Shown here: one piece after another, positions 21,300 through 31,862 of the stretch
Numbering within the stretch: the first letter of the stretch is position 1
Layout: each line of letters starts with the position of its first letter
Assembly: GCA_943735955.1 (NCBI GenBank)
Contig: OX030967.1
Location: 3,399,590-3,463,589 of the forward strand
DNA length: 64,000 bases
Reading direction: 5' to 3'
From: Piscicola geometra
Lineage: Eukaryota > Annelida > Clitellata > Hirudinida > Piscicolidae
The notes under the pieces: generated by a model
The model's database searches: none
What the model was told of the DNA's origin: nothing
What the model saw: only the letters and a program-made list of their open reading frames with translations
Made by a program: the position numbers and the translations under genes

Positions 21300-23637
21300 T
21301 TAATGAAAAATGAGCAGTTAATTTGTAAGTTATTGTTATCGGTCGAACAAGTACGTTTTCAGGGAACGGCTGAATGTCGCGGTCGAGCTCGGGGATTTGA
21401 GTCTATTGGGAAGACTATTCCAAAGAGTCGGCGCTGCAACAAAAAAGCTTCTTGCACCTGCATACTTGAGTTTGTAGCTCTGTGGAACTACATCTCTTGA
21501 CCTAGCAGACCTGAGTCTTTCCCTCTGGGGAAGACTTGCTCTCATGACAATGCTACTCGACAAATAACCTGGGCACTCATTAGACAGACACTTGTGCATT
21601 AACAAGATGTTTTTGTATTCAATTCTATTTTCAACACGAAGCCAGTGAAGCTCCTTGAGAACAGGGCTGATGTGATCATACTTTCTAGCACCTGTTATGA
21701 GCCTAGCTGTGGTGTTGATTATAGACTGAATTTTCTGCAGCTGCGTCATTGGCAACCCAGTAAGAATGATATTGCCATAGTCAATTCGACTGAGAACCAA
21801 AGCAGAAGCCAATGTTCTCAGTGAGTCCTTTGTCAATAACCATCTTATGGATCGTATTTGGCGTAAAGAAGCAAAGCAGGTTTGAGTCATCTTATTGATG
21901 TGTGTCGTCATGGTGAGGTCTTTGTCGAGATAAACACCTAGGTTTCTGACACTATCGGAAGGAATTATCTCGTTCTGACAAATGCGAACTGGATCTTTGG
22001 GAGTGTGAGTAGAGTTTCGACGGGATGAGAGCCAGATAACTTCAGTTTTGCTGGAGTTAAGTTTCAGTTGATTGGCACCCATCCAAGCAGCAATTTCATC
22101 AATGCATGATGACACCCTTGCTTGCAGGTCAGCCTGATGACCTTTAATGCAATGACCGTAAATCTGGGTGTCATCAGCGTACTGATGAAAAGCGAGCTCA
22201 TGTCTAGCTGCTATTCTTTCCAAATCTCCAGTGTACAAAGAGAACAGTAAAGGACCAAGAACTGAACCTTGGGGGACTCCTACAGCGGAAACCGACATTG
22301 TCGATTTTGTCCCACTACAGCGGATGTCAAAACATCTGTCATTTAAGTAGTCCCTAAACCATTCTAACGCAGAGTCTGAGAAACCATAGGAGATGTGCAG
22401 TCTACGGAGCAGTGTTGCGTGATCTACCAGATCGAAAGCTGCCGATAGATCAAGCAAAACTAACAATGTGAGCTTACCGTCATCTGCTGCCCTAACGATG
22501 TCTGAAAAGACTTTGGTTATGGCAGTTTCTGTCGAATGATGACGACGGTAGGCTGACTGCAAGGGAGGGAAAAGATGGAATTCTGCGAGGTAGTTGACTA
22601 CTCTGTGGAGAACTAATCTTTCCATGAGTTTGGACAACACCCTCAAGTTTGAAATAGGCCTGTACGACGAAGTTTCAGTGAGTTTAAGACTTGGCTTCTT
22701 GAGCAGTGGCGTGATGTAGGCCGACTTGAAAGACTTCGGAACCCTGCCTGCCGAAAAAGACCTGTTGAATAAGCTCACTAAAAAAGGAGCAATTATTCCA
22801 GATATCTCCTTCAACAGCCATGTAGGAACCGGGTCATTCGAGCACTGCTTATTCGGAAGCCCTTGAATAGCCCTAACTACTTCTTCTTCGTCGACTATGC
22901 TGAACCCATTCAAACTGAGCCCGTGCTCGCAGAATGAAAATGTTGGGTCATCTTGGGCATTGATTGACCTTCTCGCCGACGCAACTTTTTCTGTGAGATG
23001 TGCGTGATAGTCATCAGCACTGATGCCTGAGACTGACGACGTCTTACTTCTGCCCGCGATGCTATTGATGAGTTTCCAGGTGTCAGCTGGTTTCCCTTTG
23101 GACTGAGAGAGCTTCAAGTTCCAGAACTGCTCTCGCTTGCGTCTGCACAGACTCTTGTAAACTTTCAACTGCTTGACCCAGGCCGTACGTGCTTGCTCAT
23201 TTTTTGACTTACTGTAGCTTCTCTCGAAACTTCTCTTAAGGCGTTTAGAGGCACGACACTCATGGTCAAACCAAGGGTCCGAAGGCCTCTGGTGCACTCT
23301 AACAGTCTTAAGAGGAATCAACTTATCGAGAATGCTAGTCAAAGTGGAGCTGTAGAAGTCAGCAGCTGAATCTACATCAAGGTCAGTGCTAGACGAGAGT
23401 GGAGACAATCGAACCTGTTGAGCAAACTCTGTTCTATCCAAGAGTTTCCAGCGTCTACTAGAAGTTTTTTTGTACACAGGAGGAGGCTTGGCCAGTTGAC
23501 ACTTCCAGACCAACAGTTTGTGGTCAGAGAAGCCTATTTCAATGCAGTCAACTTCAAGACTCTTTCTCGAGGCAACAACATCAAGCCACCCTCCCTGACT
23601 ATGGGTTGGTTGGTTGACTGATGACTGGAAACCATTT
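21300..23637 (-). mobile_element. 5'-truncated CR1/L2-like LINE
   Basis: The element starts inside the C-terminal end of the apurinic-like endonuclease: upstream of the annotated ATG the frame continues with THSQGGWLDVV and IGFSDHKLLVW, the typical TH...LD and SDH motifs. It ends after a TYLFDR-type C-terminus. The 5' part of the endonuclease is missing, as expected from incomplete reverse transcription. Confidence 0.88.
21336..23513 (-). CDS. Reverse transcriptase of a CR1/L2-like LINE
   Basis: A 725-codon frame without stops. After an N-terminal linker (about residues 1-240) comes the reverse transcriptase. Landmarks in order are SYRPISNLRVLSKLMERLV, QSAYRRHHSTETAI, LLVLLDLSAAFDLVDH (palm motif A), GVPQGSVLGPLLFSLY, and FHQYADDTQIYGH with the catalytic YADD. 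A thumb/connection region follows, ending in a typical TLWNSLPNRLKS and KTYLFDR tail. The real frame begins further upstream in the truncated endonuclease, so the ATG at 23513 is only the first Met. Lack of stop codons suggests a young copy, but without a full endonuclease it could not move by itself. Confidence 0.92.
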   Translation of the reverse strand: MVWKCQLAKPPPVYKKTSSRRWKLLDRTEFAQQVRLSPLSSSTDLDVDSAADFYSSTLTSILDKLIPLKTVRVHQRPSDPWFDHECRASKRLKRSFERSYSKSKNEQARTAWVKQLKVYKSLCRRKREQFWNLKLSQSKGKPADTWKLINSIAGRSKTSSVSGISADDYHAHLTEKVASARRSINAQDDPTFSFCEHGLSLNGFSIVDEEEVVRAIQGLPNKQCSNDPVPTWLLKEISGIIAPFLVSLFNRSFSAGRVPKSFKSAYITPLLKKPSLKLTETSSYRPISNLRVLSKLMERLVLHRVVNYLAEFHLFPPLQSAYRRHHSTETAITKVFSDIVRAADDGKLTLLVLLDLSAAFDLVDHATLLRRLHISYGFSDSALEWFRDYLNDRCFDIRCSGTKSTMSVSAVGVPQGSVLGPLLFSLYTGDLERIAARHELAFHQYADDTQIYGHCIKGHQADLQARVSSCIDEIAAWMGANQLKLNSSKTEVIWLSSRRNSTHTPKDPVRICQNEIIPSDSVRNLGVYLDKDLTMTTHINKMTQTCFASLRQIRSIRWLLTKDSLRTLASALVLSRIDYGNIILTGLPMTQLQKIQSIINTTARLITGARKYDHISPVLKELHWLRVENRIEYKNILLMHKCLSNECPGYLSSSIVMRASLPQRERLRSARSRDVVPQSYKLKYAGARSFFVAAPTLWNSLPNRLKSPSSTATFSRSLKTYLFDR

Positions 23638-23639
23638 TA

Positions 23640-24331
23640 ATTTATATAATTGCATTAAAAAACATTCAGAAACGAAACCAACATACAAATCTACTAAGAA
23701 AGCAGATGCAAAAATAGAAAATTTTTAAAATAATTACGACGCCACAATGGACTGCCTTTCGATGAATTAAACCGAAACACTTTTCAGCTTCTCAAAGTTT
23801 TCATAATTAAATCATATTTATTAACCACTCTACTAGTTTTAATACATTTAAATTTATTTCTGAATTATTGACGAGAGTATCGAGTGCATTTGTAGACTTA
23901 ATTCAACAACCCTTGGCTAATTTTTTTTGTTTTTTCATCCCAGCTTGACTGACGCAGGCCATGTTACACAGAACCTATTTCGCATCTGTCTTATTAGTAT
24001 TCCGATTTAATCGATAAAAAACTGAAGTTATTCAGAAAAATAAATTATTATTTCATAAAAATAGGTGAATTTCTTATAAAAGATCTAGCTTATGGGATAC
24101 CTGCAATGGTTTTGCGGTTAGTATTCTATCTTTGTAGTTTTTTACTAAGCCTTTTTTGGAACTCTTTGCCTTCTCGGAAGCAAGTAATTCGTTTCTTCAT
24201 TATTTCAATTTCAAGAATAAAATAAAAAATTATTAGTTATAAGAAACCCACATATGTACCAACTTTATACTACATAAAGCAAAAAATAATTTTTAAAAGT
24301 TAACATTGTTTTTGAATTAATACTCACAGAA
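23640..24331. other. AT-rich spacer, no gene seen
   Basis: AT-rich unique sequence between the LINE and the first secreted-peptide locus. A CTCACAG directly before 24331 looks like a splice acceptor, so a 5' UTR exon may lie here. Confidence 0.4.
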
Positions 24332-24457
24332 ATGCGCTGGACAGGAGTGTTTTCTCTGGGCTTACTGCTTCTGCTGGGCCTTCAGACCAATGCTTCTCGA
24401 CGTTGGTGGCCTAAAAATCTTCCAACTCTCTATTCAGAAAAAACATTGCCATTATGA
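24332..24457 (+). CDS. Short secreted peptide, Trp/Arg-rich (unrecognised)
   Basis: A 41-residue frame: MRWTGVFSLGLLLLLGLQTNA is a good signal peptide with an Ala-x-Ala-like end, followed by about 20 residues starting SRRWWPKNLPTLYSEK. A splice-acceptor-like CTCACAG lies just before the ATG. From the RRW codons onward the DNA is clearly homologous to 28214-28290 downstream of peptide gene 1, where the corresponding TGG is a TGA. A run of six A here versus seven there shifts the later frame. It may therefore be a genuine small cationic peptide or the 5' part of a longer decayed gene. No family is recognised. Confidence 0.4.
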   Translation: MRWTGVFSLGLLLLLGLQTNASRRWWPKNLPTLYSEKTLPL

Positions 24458-24687
24458 CTACCACTTACGAAAATGATTATGAGAAATATTATTTTCAATG
24501 GCTTAGTAACGAATCATAAAACCACTAAGCTGCATAATTTACTTCTCAAAACCCTTAGAAAAAGGAGGAGCATCTGTTATACACCATTTCGAGATCAAAA
24601 CGCCTTTGACCTCACCCATGAAGTATCTGAATATTTATCCGGGTGAGAAAATCAGATTAAAAATGCCATGTAAACATAAGAATAATT

Positions 24688-24790
24688 TTATATTTAATAA
24701 GAATAATTTTTATATTTTATAAGAATAATTTTTATATTTTATAAGAATAATTTTTATATTTTATAAGAATAATTTTTATATTTAATAATA
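24688..24790. repeat. 22-bp tandem repeat
   Basis: Four to five copies of ATAAGAATAATTTTTATATTT-type units; absent from the paralogous intron at about 28490, so it expanded after the duplication. Confidence 0.88.
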
Positions 24791-25424
24791 ATAAATATAA
24801 TACTTCAAGAGTGATATAAATTTAGTCATTTAAAATTAATTTCCATTGTTTTTCAGCGACTCTTTTTGAGGAAAAGAGTCTCAAAATATATGTTACTCGG
24901 GACTTAAAGTGCCTTTTTAATTGGACTTTTAAAGAAAAATATGATGGATAATGAATTATATTTTAAAATTATGCTCTTAATTGAAGGTCACGTTCCAAAT
25001 GGGTTCTTTGCGATTTGCAATCACCTCCAGAATATGAAACAGTGAGATTTTGAAAATATAAAATACTAATATTGATTATACGAAATCATATTTGATTTAA
25101 ATTGTTTTATTTAAGCTAAATTGAAACATTTTTTAACGCTTTCTACCATTTATGAACCTTTTCTTTTCTCCATAACCGCAATCACTCCAAACTAGGTGTC
25201 ACTGGATTGCCGAAAAGAAATGTCTGGAAAACCGTTCTTAATATTAGATTTCACCAGTTATATTTCCGGTCAAAAGTTGACTTTTAATGTTGATGTACTA
25301 AATGCCCAATGGACTACCCTCTGTGAGTGTTTTTTTAAACATAATTTTTGAGATTTATTTTTTTTAAAGATTAAACGTGATAATTTTCTTGGTACCAAAC
25401 CCGTTAATTGCCACTCATACCAAA

Positions 25425-25692
25425 TATAAATTGTAATTAATATAATTTATAAATATAATTTGTAATTAATATTATTTATAAATATAATTTGTAATTAATA
25501 TTATTTATAAATATAATTTGTAATTAATATTATTTATAAATATAATTTGTAATTAATATTATTTATAAATATAATTTGTAATTAATATTATTTATAAATA
25601 TAATTTGTAATTAATAATATTTATAAATATAATTTGTAATTAATATTATTTATAAATATAATTTGTAATTAATATTATTTATAAATATAATA
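25425..25692. repeat. 29-bp minisatellite, about nine copies
   Basis: Near-perfect tandem copies of a 29-bp AT-only unit (TAATTAATATTATTTATAAA plus TATAATTTG). The paralogous intron at 29190-29240 has only one degenerate copy. Confidence 0.93.
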
Positions 25693-26224
25693 AAGAAATA
25701 AATAATATTTATATTATGAATTAAAATATTTAAATAATTATATTAATTAATAAATCAATCAATTCTAATACTACAACTATTTCCAGTGCGGATGGAACTG
25801 ACCATCAGCCACGATAAAAAAAATGGTTTTCAGACTTCATCTAGAGTAATTTAGCTAACTAATACTGAACAAGAAAACATATTTTAAAACAAAATATGTT
25901 TATATGGGTTTTAATGATAAAATGTTCGATTTTAATGATTGAATAAATTCCACAGCTAGTGAAACACGTCTTGAAACAATCGAAAAAATTATGTATAGTT
26001 TTATCTTGTAAAAAAACGCAACCAAGTTCAAAAACATAAAAATGCAGAAAAATGTTCTAAAAGATGGCGTGAAATGGTGATGGTTAAATCGTGGTCAAAG
26101 TGCTCGTCACCAAAAAGTCATTGTTTCAATAAATTGACAAGAGTTGACTTAATGTAAAAGCAATGTTTTTTAAATATAGTCCGTTTCTGTAAAGGGATCA
26201 CTATATATTAAGTTGCCCTTCAAT

Positions 26225-26521
26225 CACTAATGATTTGTATAGCGCCCTGAACAAAAGCGCTCTTCAAATAAATTTGTTAAATAAAACGGATTTTAGACCA
26301 CTACCAATATATGTATATTTATAAATTTAAATATATAAAAACAAACAATCAACCTCAAAAATCCAACCTTATCCACACCACCATGACAATCACCGCCAAA
26401 AAATCACTATCACCACCAATAAAATATTCAATCATCACCACTGCACCAACACTCATACCACAGCACAATCATCACCACATCATCCTCATAACCACAAAAC
26501 ACAATCATCATTCTTCTCAAT
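26225..26521 (-). repeat. Dispersed repeat, about 290 bp (copy 2)
   Basis: Reverse complement of 10866-11150 with few differences, including the segment with TTAGACCACTACCAATATAT and the adjoining AAGCGCT motif. It is absent at the paralogous position near 29745, so it inserted after the local duplication. Confidence 0.8.
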
Positions 26522-26690
26522 GTTCTGTCTTGCCACTGGTGCCGAGGCTGCGATAGAGGGTGAAGGAGAAGTCCTCGCCAACGCTGGTACTGCTGCTGCT
26601 ATGGAAGGATTTCTCCTTTATGTCGCAGCTCACTTGATTCCCTACGGCCATCTTAGTCTGCTGCGGCCATTCCTTGACAGATTCAAAACA
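26522..26690 (-). CDS. Possible exon or gene fragment, unrecognised
   Basis: A GC-rich island open on the minus strand reads VKEWPQQTKMAVGNQVSCD, then IKEKSFHSSSSTSVGEDFSF and TLYRSLGTSGKTEH. It abuts the dispersed repeat at 26225-26521 and may be sequence carried with it. No family is recognised and splice borders are uncertain. Confidence 0.3.
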
Positions 26691-26819
26691 ACCAACATAC
26701 GCACAAAAAACATTCTAATGAATTAAATTTATTTTTTATTTAGACTTAAGATTCTAAAATTTTAATATATTATACCCAAAATCGTTTATTCTACAAATTT
26801 ATTTGAGCGGCTGCCATAA

Positions 26820-27225
26820 TGGCAGCCCTTGAAAGTATTGTTACAATATCAATGTAAGGGCAACAAACTTTGGGACAATTGGCCTACCAAATGTATTACT
26901 TGAAGTTATTTCATATTTAAAGACTGAAAAGAAATGGAAAGTTTAACTTGAGCAACAGATTGGAGTTATCCTAAACCACGTTACTACTCAGCTGTGCACA
27001 ATTGATCAATTTATCTTTTAAATTACCACTAATTGCTCATTTAAGTGGTAATTAGTACTCAGTGAAGCGTGAATGTCTTTTCGAAGCGTCAGACGGACGG
27101 AGTAGACAAGTTCATGAGTGGGAGCTCTCTCGAGTCTTATCACCACCACCATCATCATCATCATCATCATCATCGTCGACGTCGTCGTCATCTTCACCAA
27201 CTTTGTAAATGATTGAATTCTTATC
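26820..27225. repeat. Segmental duplicate, empty-site copy
   Basis: This stretch is nearly identical to 29745-30300 but lacks the SINE, reading CAATTGATCAATTTATC where the other copy is interrupted. It ends in a (CAT)n run at 27147-27175. Confidence 0.85.
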
Positions 27226-27793
27226 ATTAATATAATAGTGAGAAAGTTTGCCAGAATAATGGAAAAGAGAAAGGTGGTTAGTGTGGTTTAGGAAATGGTT
27301 GGAAGGCTGTTCTTGATAACGATATCATTGTGTGAAAGTGTACCAAGCATTTAATTTATTAATTTATTTTCCTTCTTATTGTATAATTTAATAATTTGAA
27401 AGAGGAAAATCGATTCTAGTTTTAATGTTTGAAAGGAAATTTGTTAAATTTCTTTCAAATGAGTTTAATTTGGTGCAAGCGTATTGTAATTGTAAATAGT
27501 TAATCTAAAATGCAAATTCTTTGAAAAGGCTAAGAAATGATTTAATTAAATTATTCAGGGAATTCAAATAAACGAACTAAAATCTAACTAGAAAGATCGA
27601 TTTATTCGTTCGAAAGGTCGATGGCTGAATGGAGAAATATCGGCAAGGTAGGTCGTTGTATTGAGATTATGAAACTCATGTTAGGAAAGTAAAGAAATAA
27701 ATTACAAATTTTTAGTTACATTCAGGATTTCAGTTTCTTTGTAAAAATTGATTGATTCAAATGTGGCTTCAACGAAAATAGCAACAAAACTAG

Positions 27794-27830
27794 TATAAAG
27801 GCATGAGCTTTTCGACTGAGAATCGTCAGC
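27794..27830 (+). promoter_or_regulatory. TATA promoter of peptide gene 1
   Basis: AGTATAAAGG with a GTCAGCC initiator-like site about 33 bases downstream. About 40 bases upstream lies TTGATTGATTCAAATG, conserved in all five loci. Confidence 0.75.
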
Positions 27831-27866
27831 CTAAGACTCTTGCTCAGAAGCCTTTCCAGTGTTACA

Positions 27867-28228
27867 ATGAAGCTCTTGCTCACTCTCCTCCTCCTCGTGT
27901 GTCTGGTGCAGTTGCACGTGCAAGGTGAGTCGACCAAACATCGCTTTGCCGCCTCTTTTATGCTCAAAACTCGTTTTCAAATCACCGGCAGCGAAAGATT
28001 ATGAGCTAACGACAAGTGCTGGTAAGTCAAATAAATTGAACTTTGCTTTTATTACGTCGCAAGACTCTTTTGGATTATTCATTATAATTATGTATTGTGG
28101 TAAAGTTTACCGTAAACAATACGTTTGACTGATTTTTTAAAATCTCCACAGGGACTGCAACGACTCTGAAGCGTAGGAATGCTCTCCACAAGGATAAGAA
28201 GAAGACCATTGTTTCTCCACGTTGGTGA
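27867..28228 (+). CDS. Secreted peptide precursor, gene 1
   Basis: Three exons (27867-27924, 27992-28021, 28152-28228), all joined in phase 1 with GTGAGT/GTAAGT donors and CAG acceptors, give 54 residues. Exon 1 is the shared signal peptide MKLLLTLLLLVCLVQLHVQ. Exon 2 adds AKDYELTTSA. Exon 3 adds GTATTLKRRNALHKDKKK followed by TIVSPRW and a stop. The secreted part is about 35 residues, very basic, without Cys, with KRR and KDKKK as possible processing sites. It shares promoter and exon 1 with genes 2-5 but its last exon is unique in the window. Function is unknown; an antimicrobial, toxin-like or regulatory peptide is conceivable. The final TGA corresponds to a TGG in the paralogous DNA at 24400, so the ancestral frame may have been longer. 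Confidence 0.65.
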
Positions 28229-29390
28229 CGAAAAAATCTTCCAACCCTCAATTCAGAAAAAAACATTGCCATTATGACTACCACTTACGAAAATAATTAT
28301 AAATTATTCTTTTTAATGGCTTAGTAACGAATCATGGAATCACGAAGCTGCACAATTTATTTCTTAAACTCTTAGAAATAACAAACGCATCTGTCTCTAT
28401 GTTACAACACTTCGAGATCAAAAAGCTTTTGACCACACCCATGAAGTTTCTGAAAGTTTCCCCTGGTGAGAAAATCAGATTTATATATTTAATAATAAAA
28501 ATAAAATAATTTAAAAGTGTAATAAATTTTTATTTTTAAAAATAATTTATATTGTTTATTCAGCGAATCTTTTTGAGGAACAAAGTCTCACAATATATGT
28601 TACTTCGGACCTAAAGTGCCTTTTAATTGGACTTTTAAAGATAAAATATGATGAATAATTAATTATATTTTATACTTTATTTTTTTCTAAAATCAAAAAA
28701 GGATAAATAATAAATTATATTTTATAATTTTTCTCTCAATAGAAGTCCAAGTTCCAAATGGGTTCTTTGCGCTTTGCAATCACCTCCAGAATACGGAACA
28801 GTGAGATTTCTAAAATATAAAATACTAACATTGGTTTTACGAAATTAAGATTTGATTTACATTGTTTTATTTCAGATAAATTGAAACATTTTTCTTACGC
28901 TTTCTACCATTTATAAACCTTTTCTATTCTCCATAAGCTCAATCACTCCAAACTAGGCGACACTGAATTGTAAAAAAGAAATGTCAGGAAAACTGCTCCT
29001 AATGTTCCATATTACGAGAGACATGTTTCGTAAAAAGTTGACTTTTGATGTTGAAATACTAAGTGCCAAAAATACCACACTCGGTGAGTGTTTTTTTAAA
29101 CATAGTTTTTGAGATATATATTTTTTGAAGATTAAACGTGATAATTTTCTTGGTACCAAACCCATTAATTGCCACTCATACTAAAATATAGTTTTTAATT
29201 AATTTTATATCTAAATATAATTTTAAAAAATTAATAATAGTGATATTATGAATTATAATAGTTAAATAATTATATTAATTAATAAATCAATCAATTCTAA
29301 TACTACAACTATTTCCAGTGCGGATGGAACTGACCATCAGCCACGATAATATAAATGGTTTTCAGACTTCATCTAGAGTAATTTAGCTAA
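28229..29390 (+). pseudogene. Decayed multi-exon gene of unknown family (copy B)
   Basis: Paralogue of 24458-25860. Blocks end near 28464 (TTPMKFLKVSPG before GTGAGA), start near 28562 (NLFEEQSLTIYVTSDLKC), continue near 28963-29080 and end near 29325-29385 (RMELTISHD and onward to a TAG). Small deletions, for example four bases near 28297, break the frame. It lies directly downstream of peptide gene 1. Confidence 0.4.
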
Positions 29391-29919
29391 CTAATACTGA
29401 AAAAGAAAACATATTTTAAAACAAAATATGTTTATAGGGTTTTAATGATAAGATTTTATTGATTGAATAAATTCCATAGCTAGTGAAACACGTCTTGAAA
29501 CAATCGAAAAAATTATGTATAGTTTTATCTTGTAAAAAAATGCAACCAAGTTCAATAACATAAAAATGCAGAAAAATGCTCTAAAAGTTGGCGTGAAATG
29601 GTGATGGTTAAATCGTGGTCAAAGTGCTCGTCACAAAAAGTCATTGTTTCAATAAATTGACAAGAGTTGACTTAATGTAAAAGCAATGTTTTTTAAATCT
29701 ATTCCGTTTCAGTAAGGGGTTCACTATATATTAAGTTGCCCTTCAAAGTATTGTTACAAAATCAATTGAAGGGCAGTAAACTTTGGGGCAATTGGCATTT
29801 CAAATGAATTACTTGAAGTTATTTCATATTTAAAGACTGAAAAGAAATGGAAAGTTTAACTTGAGCAACAGATTGGAGTTATCCTGAACCACGTTACTAC
29901 TCAGCTGTGCATAATTGAT

Positions 29920-30157
29920 AAAAAATATAAAATAATGCGTATTTATAATGCGCCAAGGCACGCAACTGAGGCGCCACTCACACGACATAATTCGTGAAAC
30001 ACCGCATCATATACACTAGGTATATGATAGCTCACGGTTGGCTGAACAAAGATCCGAACTGGCGATCTTCAAGTTGCAGGTCCAAAGACTTTACCATCTA
30101 AGCCAACCCGCTCGGCAAAAAAAAATATGGAACGCTTCACGAGTTTGCGTGTCATCC
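29920..30157 (-). mobile_element. tRNA-derived SINE, full insertion with TTGAT target duplication
   Basis: The insertion interrupts a segment found uninterrupted at 26990-27015. It is flanked by TTGAT on both sides (29915-29919, 30158-30162). On the minus strand it carries a pol III box A (TGGCTTAGATGG, 30105-30094) and a box B-like AGTTCGGATC, then a non-tRNA body ending in GGCGCATTATAAATACGCAT. A related copy is at 31670-31862. Confidence 0.88.
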
Positions 30158-30731
30158 TTGATCAATTTAGCTTTTAAATTACCACTAATTGCTCATTTAA
30201 GTGGTAATTAGTACTCAGTGAAGCGTGAATGTCTGTTCGAAGCGTCAGACGGACGGGGTAGACAAGTTCATGAGTGGGAGCTCTCTCGAGTCTTATCACC
30301 ACGAGAAAAATCGAAATAATTTGATATTTGAATATTAAAGTTTGTAAATTATTTTCAAATGAGTTTAATTTGATTTCAAACGTATGGAATTGTAAAAGTT
30401 CATCTGTAATGAAATTTCTTTTTAAAGGCTAAGAAAATGTAATTAATCAGGAAAAATAAAAAAAATCGAATTAAAACATTACTAGAAAGATCGATTTTTT
30501 TGGTCGAAACGTCGATGGCTGAATGAAGAAAGGTAGATCGTTATTTTGAAATTATAAAATTTGAACTAGGAAAATAATGGAATAAATTTAAAAGTTTAAT
30601 TTTAGTTCAAAAGTTTAATTTAAATTCAAAAGTTTAATTTAAATTCAAAAGTTTAATTTAAATTCAAAACTTCAGTTTTAAATTATTGATTTATTCAAAT
30701 GCGGCTTTAACGAAAATAGCAACAAAACTAG

Positions 30732-30770
30732 TATAAAGGCATGAGCTTTTCGACTGAGAATCGTCAGCCT
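30732..30770 (+). promoter_or_regulatory. TATA promoter of peptide gene 2
   Basis: Same TATAAAGGCATGAGC block and GTCAGCC start as in gene 1, with TGATTTATTCAAATG upstream. Confidence 0.75.
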
Positions 30771-30804
30771 AAGACTCTCGCTCAGAAGCCTTTCCAGTGT
30801 TACA

Positions 30805-31271
30805 ATGAAGCTCTTGCTCACTCTCCTCCTCCTCGTGTGTCTGGTGCAGTTGCACGTGCAAGGTGAGTCAACCAAACATCGCTTTGCCGCCTCTTTTATG
30901 CTTATAAATTTTAAAAAATAAATGGTTGGAAACCATTTTCAAACTCGTTTTCAAATCACCTGCAGCGAAAGATTATAAGAAAAAGAATAGTACTGGTAAG
31001 TCAAATGAATTGAACCTTGCTTTTATTACGTCGAAAGGCTCCTTTTGATTATTCATTATAATTATGTAACCTGCAGCGACCCAAGATGAGTACGATCAAT
31101 CAAAATTTTCGTACCAATCAGCGCTTCCTTTTGGGCCAATGCCAGATCCACGTAAGTCGAATAAATTGGGCTCTTCTCTTACTTACTGATTCTTTAAAAT
31201 CTGCCACAGTGCCTCCATCGAAGAAAGCAAATAGGACCCTCGCTAAAGGCAGTGAATTAAGAGAAAATTGA
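30805..31271 (+). CDS. Secreted peptide precursor, gene 2
   Basis: Four exons (30805-30862, 30966-30995, 31077-31151, 31210-31271) join in phase 1 with GTGAGT/GTAAGT donors and GCAG/ACAG acceptors to give 74 residues. After the shared signal peptide the protein reads AKDYKKKNST, ATQDEYDQSKFSYQSALPF, GPMPDPLPPSKK and ANRTLAKGSELREN. It has no Cys; KKK and SKK are possible proprotein cleavage sites, and the Pro-rich middle could be a released peptide. Exon 2 is homologous to exon 2 of gene 1, while exons 3-4 are different. An AATAAA lies at 31420. The structure is intact; the function is unknown. Confidence 0.72.
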
Positions 31272-31669
31272 ACCCCTTCAAAATCGTCCACTTGGCAAAA
31301 ATTAATATTCACTTCGTTTACCCTAAGTCTTGGAAAATTTCAAAGTATGTCTATTTTTGAATTTGAATAGTTAGATACGGTAAATGTGAATTATAAAAAT
31401 ATTTAAAAACTAATAAACGAATAAAGCATTTGAACGTTTTGCTAGTTTTATAAACTCTAGAAGAGAAAACTCAGTGGAATAGAGTGTCCTAAGACTTAGA
31501 GTGTCTGAAGATTTGGAAAAACTAAGCTGAACAAGGATTATGACTTATCATCGAGCTTGTCAGCTTATAATTCAGATTTGTTTGAGTCGCCAAATGCGTT
31601 GGTTTCAACAGAAAAGCATTTGTTCAACAATACTTATATCGAAGTAGAAAACAAATCAGAAAGAGATTA

Positions 31670-31862
31670 AATAAATAAATAATGCGTATTTATAATGCGC
31701 CAAGGCACGCAACTGAAGCGCTACTCACACGACATAAGTCATGAAACACCGCATGATATACACTATGATAGCTCACGGTTAGCTAAACAGGGATTTGAAC
31801 TGACGACCTTTAAGTTGGAGGTCTAACGACTCTACCATCTAAGCCAACCCGCTCGCCATATT
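31670..31862 (-). mobile_element. tRNA-derived SINE, second copy
   Basis: Minus-strand copy of the SINE at 29920-30157, with box A TGGCTTAGATGG (31846-31835), a box B-like CAGTTCAAATCC, and the same GGCGCATTATAAATACGCAT end followed by a TTTATTTATT tail. It lies between peptide gene 2 and the carboxypeptidase. Confidence 0.85.

Larger units (their letters stand above)
24458..25860 (+). pseudogene. Decayed multi-exon gene of unknown family (copy A)
   Basis: Exon-like blocks with splice-like borders follow one another: one ending near 24642 (a frame giving TPLTSPMKYLNIYPG before GTGAGA), one starting near 24858 after TTTTTCAG (ATLFEEKSLKIYVTRDLKC), one near 25195-25320 (MSGKPFLILDFTSYISGQKL, then TFNVDVLN) and a last one near 25787-25852 (RMELTISHDKKNGFQTSS then stop). 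Frames break between and within blocks. All blocks recur at 28229-29390. I could not place the family. Confidence 0.4.

Noticed and set aside
24500..29100. Galectin-like reading of the decayed gene blocks
   Set aside because: A faint resemblance (PG...L, GQ-L-F) but the defining sugar-binding His-Asn-Arg and Trp-Glu motifs are not visible.
30040..30115. A functional tRNA gene
   Set aside because: The box A/box B region is diverged, does not give a clean cloverleaf, and is part of a repeated element with a non-tRNA tail and target duplication, so it is a SINE.
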